This document shows positions 30,056 through 36,933 of a DNA stretch of 36,933 nt, one piece after another (within the stretch, counting starts at the first letter, position 1; each line of letters starts with the position of its first letter). This DNA comes from an uncultured Clostridia bacterium (GTDB taxonomy: Bacteria > Bacillota > Clostridia > Christensenellales > Pumilibacteraceae), in NCBI GenBank assembly GCA_947627075.1, contig CANQUR010000003.1:1-36933 (forward strand). Direction: 5' to 3'. The translations under genes were made by a program, and so were the position numbers. Under the pieces are notes generated by a model. It had not been told where the DNA came from. It ran no database searches and saw nothing but the letters and a program-made list of their open reading frames with translations.

Positions 30056-30189
30056 TGGTAGGGAAGAGTGGACGCGTCACATACGGCGAAGCCGTATTCA
30101 CGGAGCGGAGCGAAGTTACACACCGACCTCCACTTATTTGCTAACGCAATGTTGCAGGGTGATGCTCTAACCGACTGAGCTACAAACCT
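30056..30189 (-). pseudogene. Interrupted tRNA-Ile-like copy A
   Basis: Read on the minus strand it begins AGGTTTG-TA-GCTC with a D arm, then an anticodon arm broken after CTG by CAACATTGCGTTAGCAA. The variable region and start of the T stem (GGTCGGTG) follow, then ~48 unrelated bases in place of the T loop. It ends TCCACT...ACCA. The acceptor arms AGGTTTG and CTTCCCT no longer pair, so this copy cannot fold as a tRNA. Its length (134 bases) equals that of copy B. Confidence 0.75.
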
Positions 30190-30236
30190 TTAATTAGATT
30201 ATTACACACCGACCCCCACCTAATTTACGGAAACAA

Positions 30237-30258
30237 AAAAAGTGACCTTCGTCACTTT
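30237..30258 (-). terminator. Terminator, second AAAAGTGAC hairpin
   Basis: AAAAGTGAC / GTCACTTTT around CTTC. On the minus strand it is followed by TTTTTTTG and lies directly after tRNA-like copy B. Confidence 0.85.
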
Positions 30259-30392
30259 TGGTAGGATTGAGTGGACGCGTCACATACGGCGAAGCCATAT
30301 TCACGGAGCGGAGCGAAGTTACACACCGACCTCCACTTATTTGCTAACGCAATGTTGCAGGGTGGTGCTCTAACCGGCTGAACTACAATCCT
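30259..30392 (-). pseudogene. Interrupted tRNA-Ile-like copy B
   Basis: Acceptor arms AGGATTG and CAATCCT still pair perfectly and the end ACCA is present, as in the intact tRNA-Ile at 30461. The anticodon GAT is split after its G by the 17 bases CAACATTGCGTTAGCAA. The T loop is replaced by ~48 bases that include the hairpin TATGGCTTCGCCGTA. One D-stem base differs (GTTC for GCTC). It could be a dead gene, or a transcribed tRNA-like RNA. Confidence 0.75.
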
Positions 30393-30439
30393 TTAATTAT
30401 ATTATTACACACCGACCCTCACTTATTTACGGAAACAAA

Positions 30440-30461
30440 AAAAGTGACCTTCGTCACTTTT
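30440..30461 (-). terminator. Terminator, third AAAAGTGAC hairpin (after tRNA-Ile)
   Basis: AAAAGTGAC / GTCACTTTT around CTTC. On the minus strand it directly follows the CCA end of tRNA-Ile, and seven T follow. Confidence 0.88.
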
Positions 30462-30537
30462 GGTAGGATTGAGTGGACTCGAACCACCGACCCCCACCTT
30501 ATCAGGGTGGTGCTCTAACCGGCTGAGCTACAATCCT
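30461..30537 (-). tRNA. tRNA-Ile (anticodon GAU)
   Basis: A complete 77-base cloverleaf: acceptor AGGATTG/CAATCCT, D arm GCTC...GAGC, anticodon stem CCACC/GGTGG with loop CTGATAA (anticodon GAT). The T arm is GGTGG-TTCGAGT-CCACT, and CCA is encoded. It shares its acceptor and D-arm sequence with the interrupted copies on its downstream side. It is probably co-transcribed with tRNA-Ala from the promoter at 30745-30773 and ends at the hairpin right after it. Confidence 0.93.
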
Positions 30538-30544
30538 TTATTTA

Positions 30545-30624
30545 CATTATTACACACCGACCCTCACCTTATTTGCTAACGCAATGTTGCACGGTGGTGC
30601 TCTGACCGACAGAGCTATGATTTT
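30545..30624 (-). pseudogene. tRNA-like fragment between tRNA-Ala and tRNA-Ile
   Basis: On the minus strand it has a tRNA 5' half (ATCATAGCTC...GAGCACCACC). The same 17-base insertion CAACATTGCGTTAGCAA and the same variable/T-stem start GGTCGGTGTGTAATAAT follow, then it breaks off without an acceptor 3' arm. The tail GGTCGGTGTGTAATAAT also occurs, isolated, at about 30197-30213 and 30399-30416. Confidence 0.7.
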
Positions 30625-30647
30625 TTATCTTCGCATTTGCGCTTACA

Positions 30648-30723
30648 TGGTGGAGGTAAGCGGGATCGAACCGCTGACCCCCTGCTTGCAGGGCAGGTGC
30701 TCTACCAGCTGAGCTATACCCCC
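30648..30723 (-). tRNA. tRNA-Ala (anticodon UGC)
   Basis: A complete 76-base cloverleaf: acceptor GGGGGTA/TACCTCC with the G3-U70 pair that marks alanine tRNAs, anticodon stem CCTGC/GCAGG and encoded CCA. The anticodon loop reads CCTGCAA, so position 33 is C instead of the near-universal U. It is the first gene after the promoter at 30745-30773. Confidence 0.92.
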
Positions 30724-30744
30724 ACGCGCGTAAACAGCTTACAT

Positions 30745-30773
30745 ATAATAACAAATAAGAAGGCGTTTGTCAA
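30745..30773 (-). promoter_or_regulatory. tRNA cluster promoter
   Basis: On the minus strand TTGACA (30768-30773) and TATTAT (30745-30750) are 17 bases apart, about 21 bases before the tRNA-Ala 5' end. Confidence 0.8.
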
Positions 30774-30885
30774 ATAAAATCAAACGGTTTTGAAATTTTT
30801 TTCTAAAAAATATTTATCGTCGGAATTTTATGCTTTTTTGGACGATAATTATTGTCATATTAGCATAAAGTTTTTGTAAAAGTGA

Positions 30886-30914
30886 TTGACGAAGCATTTT
30901 TTATATGTTATAAT
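30886..30914 (+). promoter_or_regulatory. glnA promoter
   Basis: TTGACG (30886-30891) and TATAAT (30909-30914) are 17 bases apart, with TG one base before the -10. The ~60-base leader has a small hairpin (TGCC-TATAC-GGCA near 30929-30941). I see no known riboswitch. Confidence 0.8.
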
Positions 30915-30983
30915 TAACTTGTAGAGTTGCCTATACGGCAGTCTTATTTGGCAAAAAAGTTGCTTAAAGGAGTGAAATTCATA

Positions 30984-32414
30984 ATGCTTAAAAACATACA
31001 AGAAGTATTGGCTTTTTGTGAAGAGAAAGGGATCAAGATGATCGACTTTAAGATGGTAGACATTGACGGCAGATGGCATCATTTGTCCATTCCAGTAACG
31101 AGATTCAACGAAGATACCATGAAATACGGTATTGGCTTCGACGGATCCAATTACGGTTTTGCCCCGGTAGAAAAGAGCGATATGGTGTTCATACCCATTA
31201 TCAGCTCGGCGGTTATCGATCCGTTCGCCGAGATCCCCACGCTTACCATGTCGGGCGATGTCAGAATAATAGATGCAAACAACAGCAGATTCGATCAATA
31301 TCCGCGTAACGTTGCGCTTGCCGCCGAGGATTATATGCGCAAGACAGGGATCGCCGACAGAATGGTAATAGGACCGGAATTCGAATTCCATCTTTTCGAT
31401 CATGTGGCGTTCGAAAACAGACCGGATAAGGCAATGTATCATGTAGACGCGTGGGAAGCCGATTGGAATAGCGGCGACGACGAGTCACAAAATAACGGTT
31501 ATCACACTCCTCACAAGGGCGGTTATCATGCTTGCAAGCCGCAAGATATTACATACGATATTCGCAGTCGTATGTGTATGATGCTCGAGGATTGGGGCGT
31601 AAAGGTAAAATATCATCATCATGAGGTAGGCGGACCGGGACAGGTCGAGATCGAGGTCGAGCTCGGCGATATGACCAAGATGGCAGATAATACCATGATA
31701 GTCAAGTACATCGTAAAAAATCAAGCTATAGCCGAAGGCATGACCGCAACGTTTATGCCGAAGCCAATCTACGGCGAGGCGGGAAACGGAATGCATGTAC
31801 ATATGCTCCTCTTTAAGGACGGCAAGCCCGTATTCTATGATGAGAACGGCTATTCGCAACTCAGCGAAACCGCACACTACTTTATGGGAGGACTTTTGAA
31901 ACACGCGGCAAGCCTTTGCGCTTTCACGAACCCGTCCACAAACTCATATAAACGTCTTGTGCCCGGCTTCGAGGCTCCCGCAACAATAGGCTATGCGACC
32001 GCTAACCGTAGCTCCGTAATTCGTATACCTGCCTATGCAAAGTCGCCCGACAAGAAGCGTTTCGAACTTCGCAATCCCGACGCAACCTGCAATCCGTACT
32101 ATGCCTATGCCGCGATTTTAATGGCGGGACTTGACGGAGTTGTAAACAAGATAGATCCCCGTAAAAACGGTTGGGGTCCGTTCGACTTTAACCTCTTTGA
32201 TTTAAGCGACAAGGAGAAAAAGAGGATCCAACATCTTCCCACTTCGCTTGATGAAGCGCTCAACGCACTCGAAAAGGATCATGAGTATCTTGTAAAGGAC
32301 GGAGTTTTCCCCGTAAGACTTATAAAACTTTGGATAGACAAAAAGCGTAAAGAGCTTGACAAGATCAACAAGATACCTACGCCGGTGGAATTCGAACTCT
32401 ATTACGATCTATAA
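30984..32414 (+). CDS. glnA: Glutamine synthetase, type I
   Basis: This dodecameric enzyme makes glutamine from glutamate, ammonia and ATP. Class I motifs are all present: G-F-D-G-S-N-Y-G-F-A near residue 51, G-P-E-F-E-F-H-L-F, H-H-H-E-V-G-G-P-G-Q-V-E-I-E, G-N-G-M-H-V-H-M, N-P-S-T-N-S-Y-K-R-L-V-P-G-F-E-A-P. The last is R-F-E-L-R-N-P-D-A-T-C-N-P-Y. No adenylylation-type N-L-Y-D-L-P loop is evident, in keeping with the GSI-alpha subtype of Bacillota, which is controlled by feedback and GlnR-like proteins. At 476 residues it is some 30 longer than B. subtilis GlnA. I start at 30984, with AAAGGAG upstream; an ATG at 30927 lies ahead of that site. Confidence 0.95.
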   Translation: MLKNIQEVLAFCEEKGIKMIDFKMVDIDGRWHHLSIPVTRFNEDTMKYGIGFDGSNYGFAPVEKSDMVFIPIISSAVIDPFAEIPTLTMSGDVRIIDANNSRFDQYPRNVALAAEDYMRKTGIADRMVIGPEFEFHLFDHVAFENRPDKAMYHVDAWEADWNSGDDESQNNGYHTPHKGGYHACKPQDITYDIRSRMCMMLEDWGVKVKYHHHEVGGPGQVEIEVELGDMTKMADNTMIVKYIVKNQAIAEGMTATFMPKPIYGEAGNGMHVHMLLFKDGKPVFYDENGYSQLSETAHYFMGGLLKHAASLCAFTNPSTNSYKRLVPGFEAPATIGYATANRSSVIRIPAYAKSPDKKRFELRNPDATCNPYYAYAAILMAGLDGVVNKIDPRKNGWGPFDFNLFDLSDKEKKRIQHLPTSLDEALNALEKDHEYLVKDGVFPVRLIKLWIDKKRKELDKINKIPTPVEFELYYDL

Positions 32415-32440
32415 TATCGCTTAAGATAGAAGGGATCATT

Positions 32441-33718
32441 TTGAAATCTTTCGAAAAGTTTATTTTTATAATGATTTTGGCAGCGTTAGTCGGACTTTCG
32501 GTAAGCCCGACCGACGCTGTTTTTGCGTCATCCGCACCTGCGCCGATGATGTCGATGCACATAGTACCAATTGCGATCGTTGATACCAAAGCGGATATTC
32601 GAACACAGTTAAAGCTGGAGTTTTCCGAAGCCGACTCCGGGGAATTTATTCAAAGTTTCACAATATCGGACGTGACGGATACCGAGCGCGACATACAATG
32701 CTATATTCCTTATTCGGGCGAGGATCTATCAGTAGCAGTGGATAAAAAAATCGTTTCTACAAATCTCAGATATGCGTATTATCGCGACATGAACAATTAT
32801 CTTTACAGCGCATATACGTTAAGAGACGAATTTATTTCCGATCCGAATAAGCCGGTAATCAAATATACATATCGACTCAACGCCGACGCCTTTACTGCAA
32901 ACGCATGTATATCTCTTGAAATTGCTCCCGACACTTGTATAGTGACCGAAAAATACTACAAAACGGATATCGGACAGAAAATAACCGTTTACGACGACTT
33001 GTATGACGAAATGTTCGTTTTTTATGCGATAGGAGGAGAGCCGTCTACGCTCGAAATAAGTTTTTCGGAAAAAGAGAACTTAATAGGAGCAAATGGCAGC
33101 TATGAATTTGTGGGCAAAGAGAACATGACTTTATTGGAGTTTACGGACAGCATACGCAAGAATGAAATATCCCAAGTCGATTGGTTCAATATAGTTGCTT
33201 CTCAAATCAATGACGGCAGCAGATACAAGGGTGGGATAATCAATTTTTCAGAGCTTGAAAGTAGCTTGGCTGAATTTTCGGAATTTACTATTCATGTAGG
33301 GGCAGGGCACAGCGCGGAATGCGAGATATCTATGCCTGTCGAACCCTTGTATATCGAAACTAATTATATCAATGGATATACTTATGTATACTACGTCGAT
33401 CTTTCGTTTGCCAAAGACACATATATCGATAACACTCAAATTATGTTGACCACTCCGTTTTCAGTCAGAGCACCCGAATTTTCATATGACAAAGAGCAAG
33501 AGTGTTATATATGGAACGGCAACGAGAATAAAGATAGCGTAAGATATTTGTATATTTATTTGAAGGATGAAAGTTTGTCCGACGGCAATCGCTCGACCTT
33601 GGATATATTCCAATCGGGAATTCTCAATATTTTGGCAAGGTTGATAATTGTGCCGCTTTCGTTTGTCGCTGTTTTCGGCATATACAAAGCAATAAATAAG
33701 CATAGGCGAGAGCGATGA
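32441..33718 (+). CDS. Exported, C-terminally membrane-anchored protein of unknown function
   Basis: The 425-residue protein has an N-terminal signal (basic start, hydrophobic I-F-I-M-I-L-A-A-L-V-G-L, likely cleavage near A-V-F-A-S). A long acidic extracytoplasmic part rich in Tyr and Asp follows, then one membrane segment at ~400-417 with a basic K-H-R-R-E-R tail. No family is recognised. Short sequence phrases such as I-K-Y-T-Y-R-L and F-T-I-H-V-G-A-G suggest beta-sandwich domains, which is only inference. The start codon is TTG at 32441 with AAGGGA upstream. It follows glnA by 26 bases and may share its transcript. Confidence 0.75.
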   Translation: MKSFEKFIFIMILAALVGLSVSPTDAVFASSAPAPMMSMHIVPIAIVDTKADIRTQLKLEFSEADSGEFIQSFTISDVTDTERDIQCYIPYSGEDLSVAVDKKIVSTNLRYAYYRDMNNYLYSAYTLRDEFISDPNKPVIKYTYRLNADAFTANACISLEIAPDTCIVTEKYYKTDIGQKITVYDDLYDEMFVFYAIGGEPSTLEISFSEKENLIGANGSYEFVGKENMTLLEFTDSIRKNEISQVDWFNIVASQINDGSRYKGGIINFSELESSLAEFSEFTIHVGAGHSAECEISMPVEPLYIETNYINGYTYVYYVDLSFAKDTYIDNTQIMLTTPFSVRAPEFSYDKEQECYIWNGNENKDSVRYLYIYLKDESLSDGNRSTLDIFQSGILNILARLIIVPLSFVAVFGIYKAINKHRRER

Positions 33719-33740
33719 AACATGCTTTACAGCAAACAAA

Positions 33741-33770
33741 AAAGGCACTTCGCTTATGCAAAGTGTCTTT
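33741..33770. terminator. Terminator between convergent genes
   Basis: AAAGGCACTT pairs with AAGTGTCTTT (one G-T pair) around a 10-base loop. T-rich on both strands, it serves the exported-protein gene and the replication operon. Confidence 0.8.
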
Positions 33771-33798
33771 TGTACGTTTACGGTATTTTGAAATAATA

Positions 33799-34725
33799 TT
33801 ACGAGCGCTTGGTGCGGGCGTTCGGTTTTGCATATTCCGAAGTTCGAAGGTCTTTGTCGGACAAGGCGAAGCCGGCACTTTGGCGCGAGCCGAATAGGCG
33901 CGAATATGTGCGTTCGCCGTAGCGCGTCCGTATCATGTCGTCGTCGAGATTAGTGGTAAATACGGTATGCTTACCGGCATTCATACGTTCGTTTACGACA
34001 TGAAAGAGATATTCCACCGTCACGTTTTTGAATATATTTTCACTGCCGAGATCGTCGATTATCAACAGATCGCAATCTATAAGCGGTTCGAGATAGGCAA
34101 GCTTATCCTCGTCGAAGGTCGTGTGATATTTGAGCATTCTGTTTACGAAGGCAAACGACGAAAGCATTATTACGCTGAAACCGTTTTTTGACAGCGCGGA
34201 CGCAATACAAGAGGCAAGAAAAGTCTTGCCGGAACCGCATTTGCCCATAAAAATGAGATTCAGTTTATTTGTAAAAGGGAATTTTTCGCAAAACGCCTTT
34301 GCCGTATCGTAGATCTTGCCGATCCTTTCTCTTTCATGCGGCGGAAAGATGTCGAGATCGGAAGCTTCGAAATTTGCCGTTGTCTCCATTCCGTCGGTCG
34401 TACAGCTTTTTATAATACAACTGCAAGGCTTGCCGTCAATAAGTCCCGTATCGCGGCATTTGTTGCATTCATAAGGAGGATCGAGCATTTCTTTGGTGAC
34501 TCCGAGACTTGTAAGAATTTCTTCGCGCTTGTGCTTGAGAGTATCCAAGGTCTTGCTGTCCGTACTTTTTCCTTTTACACCATCCATTAAAAGCCCTCGA
34601 ATGGCTTTTTCGGTCTCATACAGATCGGGATGGCGGCGCAAAAGCTCGAGATACATAAGATGGGCTTCGGTCTCGCGTTGCTTGCGCCTCGAAACTTTTC
34701 CGATTATAGCCTTTTTGTAGTCCAT
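33799..34725 (-). CDS. DnaI/DnaC-type helicase loader ATPase
   Basis: This AAA+ ATPase loads the replicative helicase or works like DnaI/DnaC. The 308-residue order is: an N-terminal basic helical part, a zinc-binding segment (Y-E-C-N-K-C-R-D-T-G then P-C-S-C), Walker A (G-K-C-G-S-G-K-T-F), Walker B (L-L-I-I-D-D-L-G), sensor T-T-N-L, and an R-T-Y-S-R-L-F arginine-finger region. The zinc segment plus ATPase core is the DnaI form in Bacillota. GGAGG lies 11 bases before the ATG; the start is 3 bases beyond the upstream gene's stop. The product is encoded in an operon with a DnaD-like protein, its usual partner. Confidence 0.9.
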   Translation of the reverse strand: MDYKKAIIGKVSRRKQRETEAHLMYLELLRRHPDLYETEKAIRGLLMDGVKGKSTDSKTLDTLKHKREEILTSLGVTKEMLDPPYECNKCRDTGLIDGKPCSCIIKSCTTDGMETTANFEASDLDIFPPHERERIGKIYDTAKAFCEKFPFTNKLNLIFMGKCGSGKTFLASCIASALSKNGFSVIMLSSFAFVNRMLKYHTTFDEDKLAYLEPLIDCDLLIIDDLGSENIFKNVTVEYLFHVVNERMNAGKHTVFTTNLDDDMIRTRYGERTYSRLFGSRQSAGFALSDKDLRTSEYAKPNARTKRS

Positions 34726-34728
34726 ATG

Positions 34729-36141
34729 TTAAATATCCTCCGGGTCGAGGTGAGCAAACAATGCGCTCAATTGTTCGGCACTTTTTGCGGTGACGACGTT
34801 TTGTTTTTCCTTCGGCTCGCCGTAGGAGCATTTTTTTGCTTCTTCTATGGATGTGACATTTTGCTCGTGCCAAGAGGCGAGTATGGCGTTTATGTAAGCG
34901 CTCACATTGCCTTTTCCTTCGGCAAGCGTTGCCGCATATTCTATGACGTCGAGCGGCATTTTCCAAGAATAGGTCCAGGTTCTGTAATAATCTCGATCCC
35001 AAGCCGTGATATTTCGATTTATGCCCGCGAGAGAAAGTATGCGTTTTATGTCTTCGTCGATGGACACCGCTTCGCTTATAAACGAATTAATGGAATTTTC
35101 GGTAAGCAAGCCTTGTCGATAGAACTTTTTGACCGTTTCGTCCATGACCGATAGAGTACGCATATCGTGCGCGTAGCAATATTTTGCTATAAGTATGAGC
35201 GTGTCGTCGTCAAAGCCGAAGGACAGCCATTTATTGGTATAAGTCTCTATTGTGTAGTCGAGCTGTTCGAGATATATTCCGAGTATTCGCGTTATTTCCT
35301 TTGTCAAGGCGTAAAGTCTGTCGCGATTGGCATTATACGCATTGATTTCGTCGATCGAGAAAACGTGATTTTCGTAATATTTCGTAAGTTTTGTATCCAA
35401 CCTTTCCATGCCGCCCTTTTTAAGGTCTTTTGCCACACGAATGATTACCTCGGGAGTAAAACCTAGCGCCTTGGTCCATTTGACGTAAAGTTGACTGTCA
35501 TTGTGGTCGGGCGTTTTTTTGGAACCGAGCGCTTTGAGAATTGCCGACAGCTCGGACTGATACAAAGAAAGCTCGTTCAATTTTTCGTTTACGCGTTCGA
35601 AGTTGGTTGCCCCTTGATAAGCGAGGTTACGAGCTACGGCAAGTATGTAAGGATAACCGATACTTTCGCCCTTTAATCTCACACAGTAAGCGATTATGGC
35701 GAGCATAGCGTCGACATCTATATGCAAAAGCTCCATTATGCTGTAATATTCGTTATATTCGCTGGGCAAAAAGCTTCTGTGCGGAAGCATTGCATGCAGT
35801 TGATTATTAAAGGATTCGTATTTTGTCTTGCTGAATTTCTTCACTTGAGCGCTTAACGGTTTTACTTCGAGATATTCTATTTCGGGCGGGTCGGAGGACA
35901 GTATGTTTACGATACCTTGCTCGCTCCAATATCCGAACGCTTCCATTATGACCGACTTGTCCAAACCGAGCAAGATGGAAATCTGCTCGATGTTGTTTTC
36001 GGGCGTATAAGCAAGGGACAAGCCAACAATGTATATCTTGACATAGTTTTCGGGCGCATACGGCATATACTCGGTAATAAAAAGATTATCGAGTTCTACA
36101 TTTCGTATTTGATTTTTTTCTCTTGACAGCTTTGCGAACAT
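34729..36141 (-). CDS. DnaD/DnaB-like replication initiation protein
   Basis: The 470-residue protein has an N-terminal winged-helix-like region (I-S-I-L-L-G-L-D-K-S-V-I-M-E-A-F). The DnaD/DnaB2-type domains sit in the C-terminal half. The last has I-N-A-Y-N-A-N-R-D-R and repeated helical blocks ending W-T-Y-S-W-K-M-P-L-D-V-I-E-Y-A-A, close to the Y-x3-I-x4-W-like DnaD signature. It likely remodels the origin and helps the DnaI-type loader next to it. The start at 36141 has GGGAG 6 bases upstream; a GTG at 36162 is possible but lies ahead of that site. No other replication gene of the operon is seen. Confidence 0.8.
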   Translation of the reverse strand: MFAKLSREKNQIRNVELDNLFITEYMPYAPENYVKIYIVGLSLAYTPENNIEQISILLGLDKSVIMEAFGYWSEQGIVNILSSDPPEIEYLEVKPLSAQVKKFSKTKYESFNNQLHAMLPHRSFLPSEYNEYYSIMELLHIDVDAMLAIIAYCVRLKGESIGYPYILAVARNLAYQGATNFERVNEKLNELSLYQSELSAILKALGSKKTPDHNDSQLYVKWTKALGFTPEVIIRVAKDLKKGGMERLDTKLTKYYENHVFSIDEINAYNANRDRLYALTKEITRILGIYLEQLDYTIETYTNKWLSFGFDDDTLILIAKYCYAHDMRTLSVMDETVKKFYRQGLLTENSINSFISEAVSIDEDIKRILSLAGINRNITAWDRDYYRTWTYSWKMPLDVIEYAATLAEGKGNVSAYINAILASWHEQNVTSIEEAKKCSYGEPKEKQNVVTAKSAEQLSALFAHLDPEDI

Positions 36142-36203
36142 ATTAACTCCCGACAAAATCACTTGCTTTAATCAGCCGTTTGATATATAATATCTTATAA
36201 CAA

Positions 36204-36232
36204 ATTGTAACATAAAAAGCGATTTTTTTCAA
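36204..36232 (-). promoter_or_regulatory. Promoter of the DnaD-DnaI operon
   Basis: On the minus strand TTGAAA (36227-36232) and TACAAT (36204-36209) are 17 bases apart, with TG one base before the -10. Confidence 0.7.
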
Positions 36233-36253
36233 GCAAAAAATATCGTAAAAAAA

Positions 36254-36283
36254 CGTTCACAACATCTTGTATGCTCGTGAACG
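36254..36283. repeat. 7-bp inverted repeat upstream of sbcD
   Basis: CGTTCAC (36254-36260) is matched by GTGAACG (36277-36283) over 16 bases, in the divergent gap between the DnaD-like gene and sbcD. The arms share TTCAC/GTGAA with the repeat at 12452-12471, though the spacing differs. Confidence 0.4.
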
Positions 36284-36307
36284 GCATAGTACCAAAAGAG
36301 GTTTTTT

Positions 36308-36933
36308 ATGAAGATAGCGCATACAGCCGATTGGCATCTCGGCAAAAGACTTGAAAATAAAATAAGATTGAGCGAGCAACAGGACGCCATATTCGAACTT
36401 GCAGAGCTATGCGACCGAGAGCGAGTCGACATAGTGATAATCGCCGGTGATGTGTTCGATACAGCAGTTCCTTCGGCAGAAGCGGAAGAACTCTTTTACA
36501 AGGGCGCACTCATGCTTGCGAAGGGACGTCCGGTCGTCGTGCTTGCGGGCAATCACGATGACGCCGACCGACTTGCGGCTCCTTTTGCGGTGGCTAAATC
36601 GTCCGGCATATATCTTATAGGCGGCTTAAACAACACGCGTATTTCGACCGACGAGGTAAAGGGCGGCTTCGGCTGGCTCAAATTCGATTTGAGCGGAGAA
36701 AGATTGAATCTCGCGGCTTTACCGTTTCCGTCGCGCAGCCGAATGGAAAAGTTCATGCCGGGGCAATACGAGGACTACCCCAAATTCGCTTCGGCACTCA
36801 TAAGCAAATGCACCGAATGTTTCGGAGTAGGCGTAAACGTCTTTGCGTCTCACTTGTTTATGGACGGGTGCCTTACGAGCGATGAGCGACAAGGCAATGC
36901 GGTCTTGCTCACGAGGGATCTTTTGCCCAATGC
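36308..36933 (+). CDS. sbcD: Nuclease SbcD (3' end outside window)
   Basis: This is the Mre11-like nuclease subunit that works with SbcC to process hairpin and blocked DNA ends. About 208 codons are visible, with no stop before the edge. Phosphoesterase motifs in order: H-T-A-D-W-H-L-G (residues ~5-12), I-A-G-D-V-F-D, L-A-G-N-H-D-D and a later A-S-H-L-F. The start ATG has AAGAGG about 6 bases upstream. Its partner sbcC would be expected just past the window. The whole frame is intact so far. Confidence 0.93.
   Translation, partial: MKIAHTADWHLGKRLENKIRLSEQQDAIFELAELCDRERVDIVIIAGDVFDTAVPSAEAEELFYKGALMLAKGRPVVVLAGNHDDADRLAAPFAVAKSSGIYLIGGLNNTRISTDEVKGGFGWLKFDLSGERLNLAALPFPSRSRMEKFMPGQYEDYPKFASALISKCTECFGVGVNVFASHLFMDGCLTSDERQGNAVLLTRDLLPN

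Noticed and set aside
30924..30983. Glutamine riboswitch before glnA
   Set aside because: Only a 4-bp hairpin is visible; the conserved glnA-motif bases could not be recognised.
36254..36283. Terminator before sbcD
   Set aside because: No gene ends toward it: both neighbouring genes point away, so an operator-like repeat is the better description.

Overview
The window looks like chromosomal DNA of an uncultured member of the Clostridia (Bacillota). Supporting signs are a class 1B PyrK/PyrD pair, lipobox lipoproteins, a RexB/AddA-type recombination nuclease, DnaD plus DnaI-type replication proteins, type I-alpha glutamine synthetase, Gram-positive SD sequences (AGGAGG), textbook sigma-A promoters (TTGACA-17-TATAAT) and some TTG/GTG starts. 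No lower rank can be fixed from the sequence alone. Most of the window is ordinary core genome. The accessory-looking parts are 11.5-13.4 kb, 22.0-29.8 kb and 29.8-30.6 kb.

Layout. 1-4516 (+): end of a pyrimidine operon, carB(3' end)-pyrK-pyrD-pyrF-pyrE-pyrB. PyrB carries a PyrI-like zinc tail. 4584-5597 (-): a lipoprotein, divergent from addB-addA (5685-11505, +). 11.5-13.4 kb: small genes, namely a 55-codon-scale ORF behind an SD-sequestering hairpin, a small membrane protein, an orphan SpaA/Cna_B-like domain and two small lipoproteins. 13.5-15.8 kb: a K+-dependent-type membrane pyrophosphatase. 16.6-19.8 kb: rpmH-rnpA-yidD-yidC-jag, with an unusually large YidC loop and without the usual dnaA or mnmE neighbours in view. 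20.0-21.8 kb: flavin reductase, ArsR regulator, uracil-DNA glycosylase.

22.0-28.4 kb holds a membrane/glycolipid-flavoured region: a GT4 glycosyltransferase, an XRE regulator divergent from a patatin-zinc-ribbon membrane protein cluster, a GT28/MGDG-synthase-like glycosyltransferase and galE. 28.5-29.8 kb holds a small membrane protein and a second XRE regulator divergent from a zinc-ribbon/DUF4190-like protein. The two XRE modules share one design. A consensus promoter has one 16-bp inverted repeat (6-N4-6) filling its 17-bp spacer, and a second copy of the repeat lies just downstream.

29.76-30.73 kb is a decayed locus: the first 34 codons of a DUF4143-type ATPase gene cut off at a terminator, four 23-bp tandem repeats, two tRNA-Ile-like copies interrupted in the anticodon loop and T loop by the same insertions, a further fragment, and intact-looking tRNA-Ile(GAU) and tRNA-Ala(UGC). 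30.9-33.7 kb (+): glnA and an exported, membrane-anchored protein of unknown role. 33.8-36.1 kb (-): dnaD-like and dnaI/dnaC-like replication genes, divergent from sbcD, which runs off the end.

The best candidates for undescribed biology are the paired XRE operator modules with their membrane-protein targets, the interrupted tRNA array, the PyrB zinc-tail fusion, the expanded YidC, and a recurring leaderless promoter arrangement.
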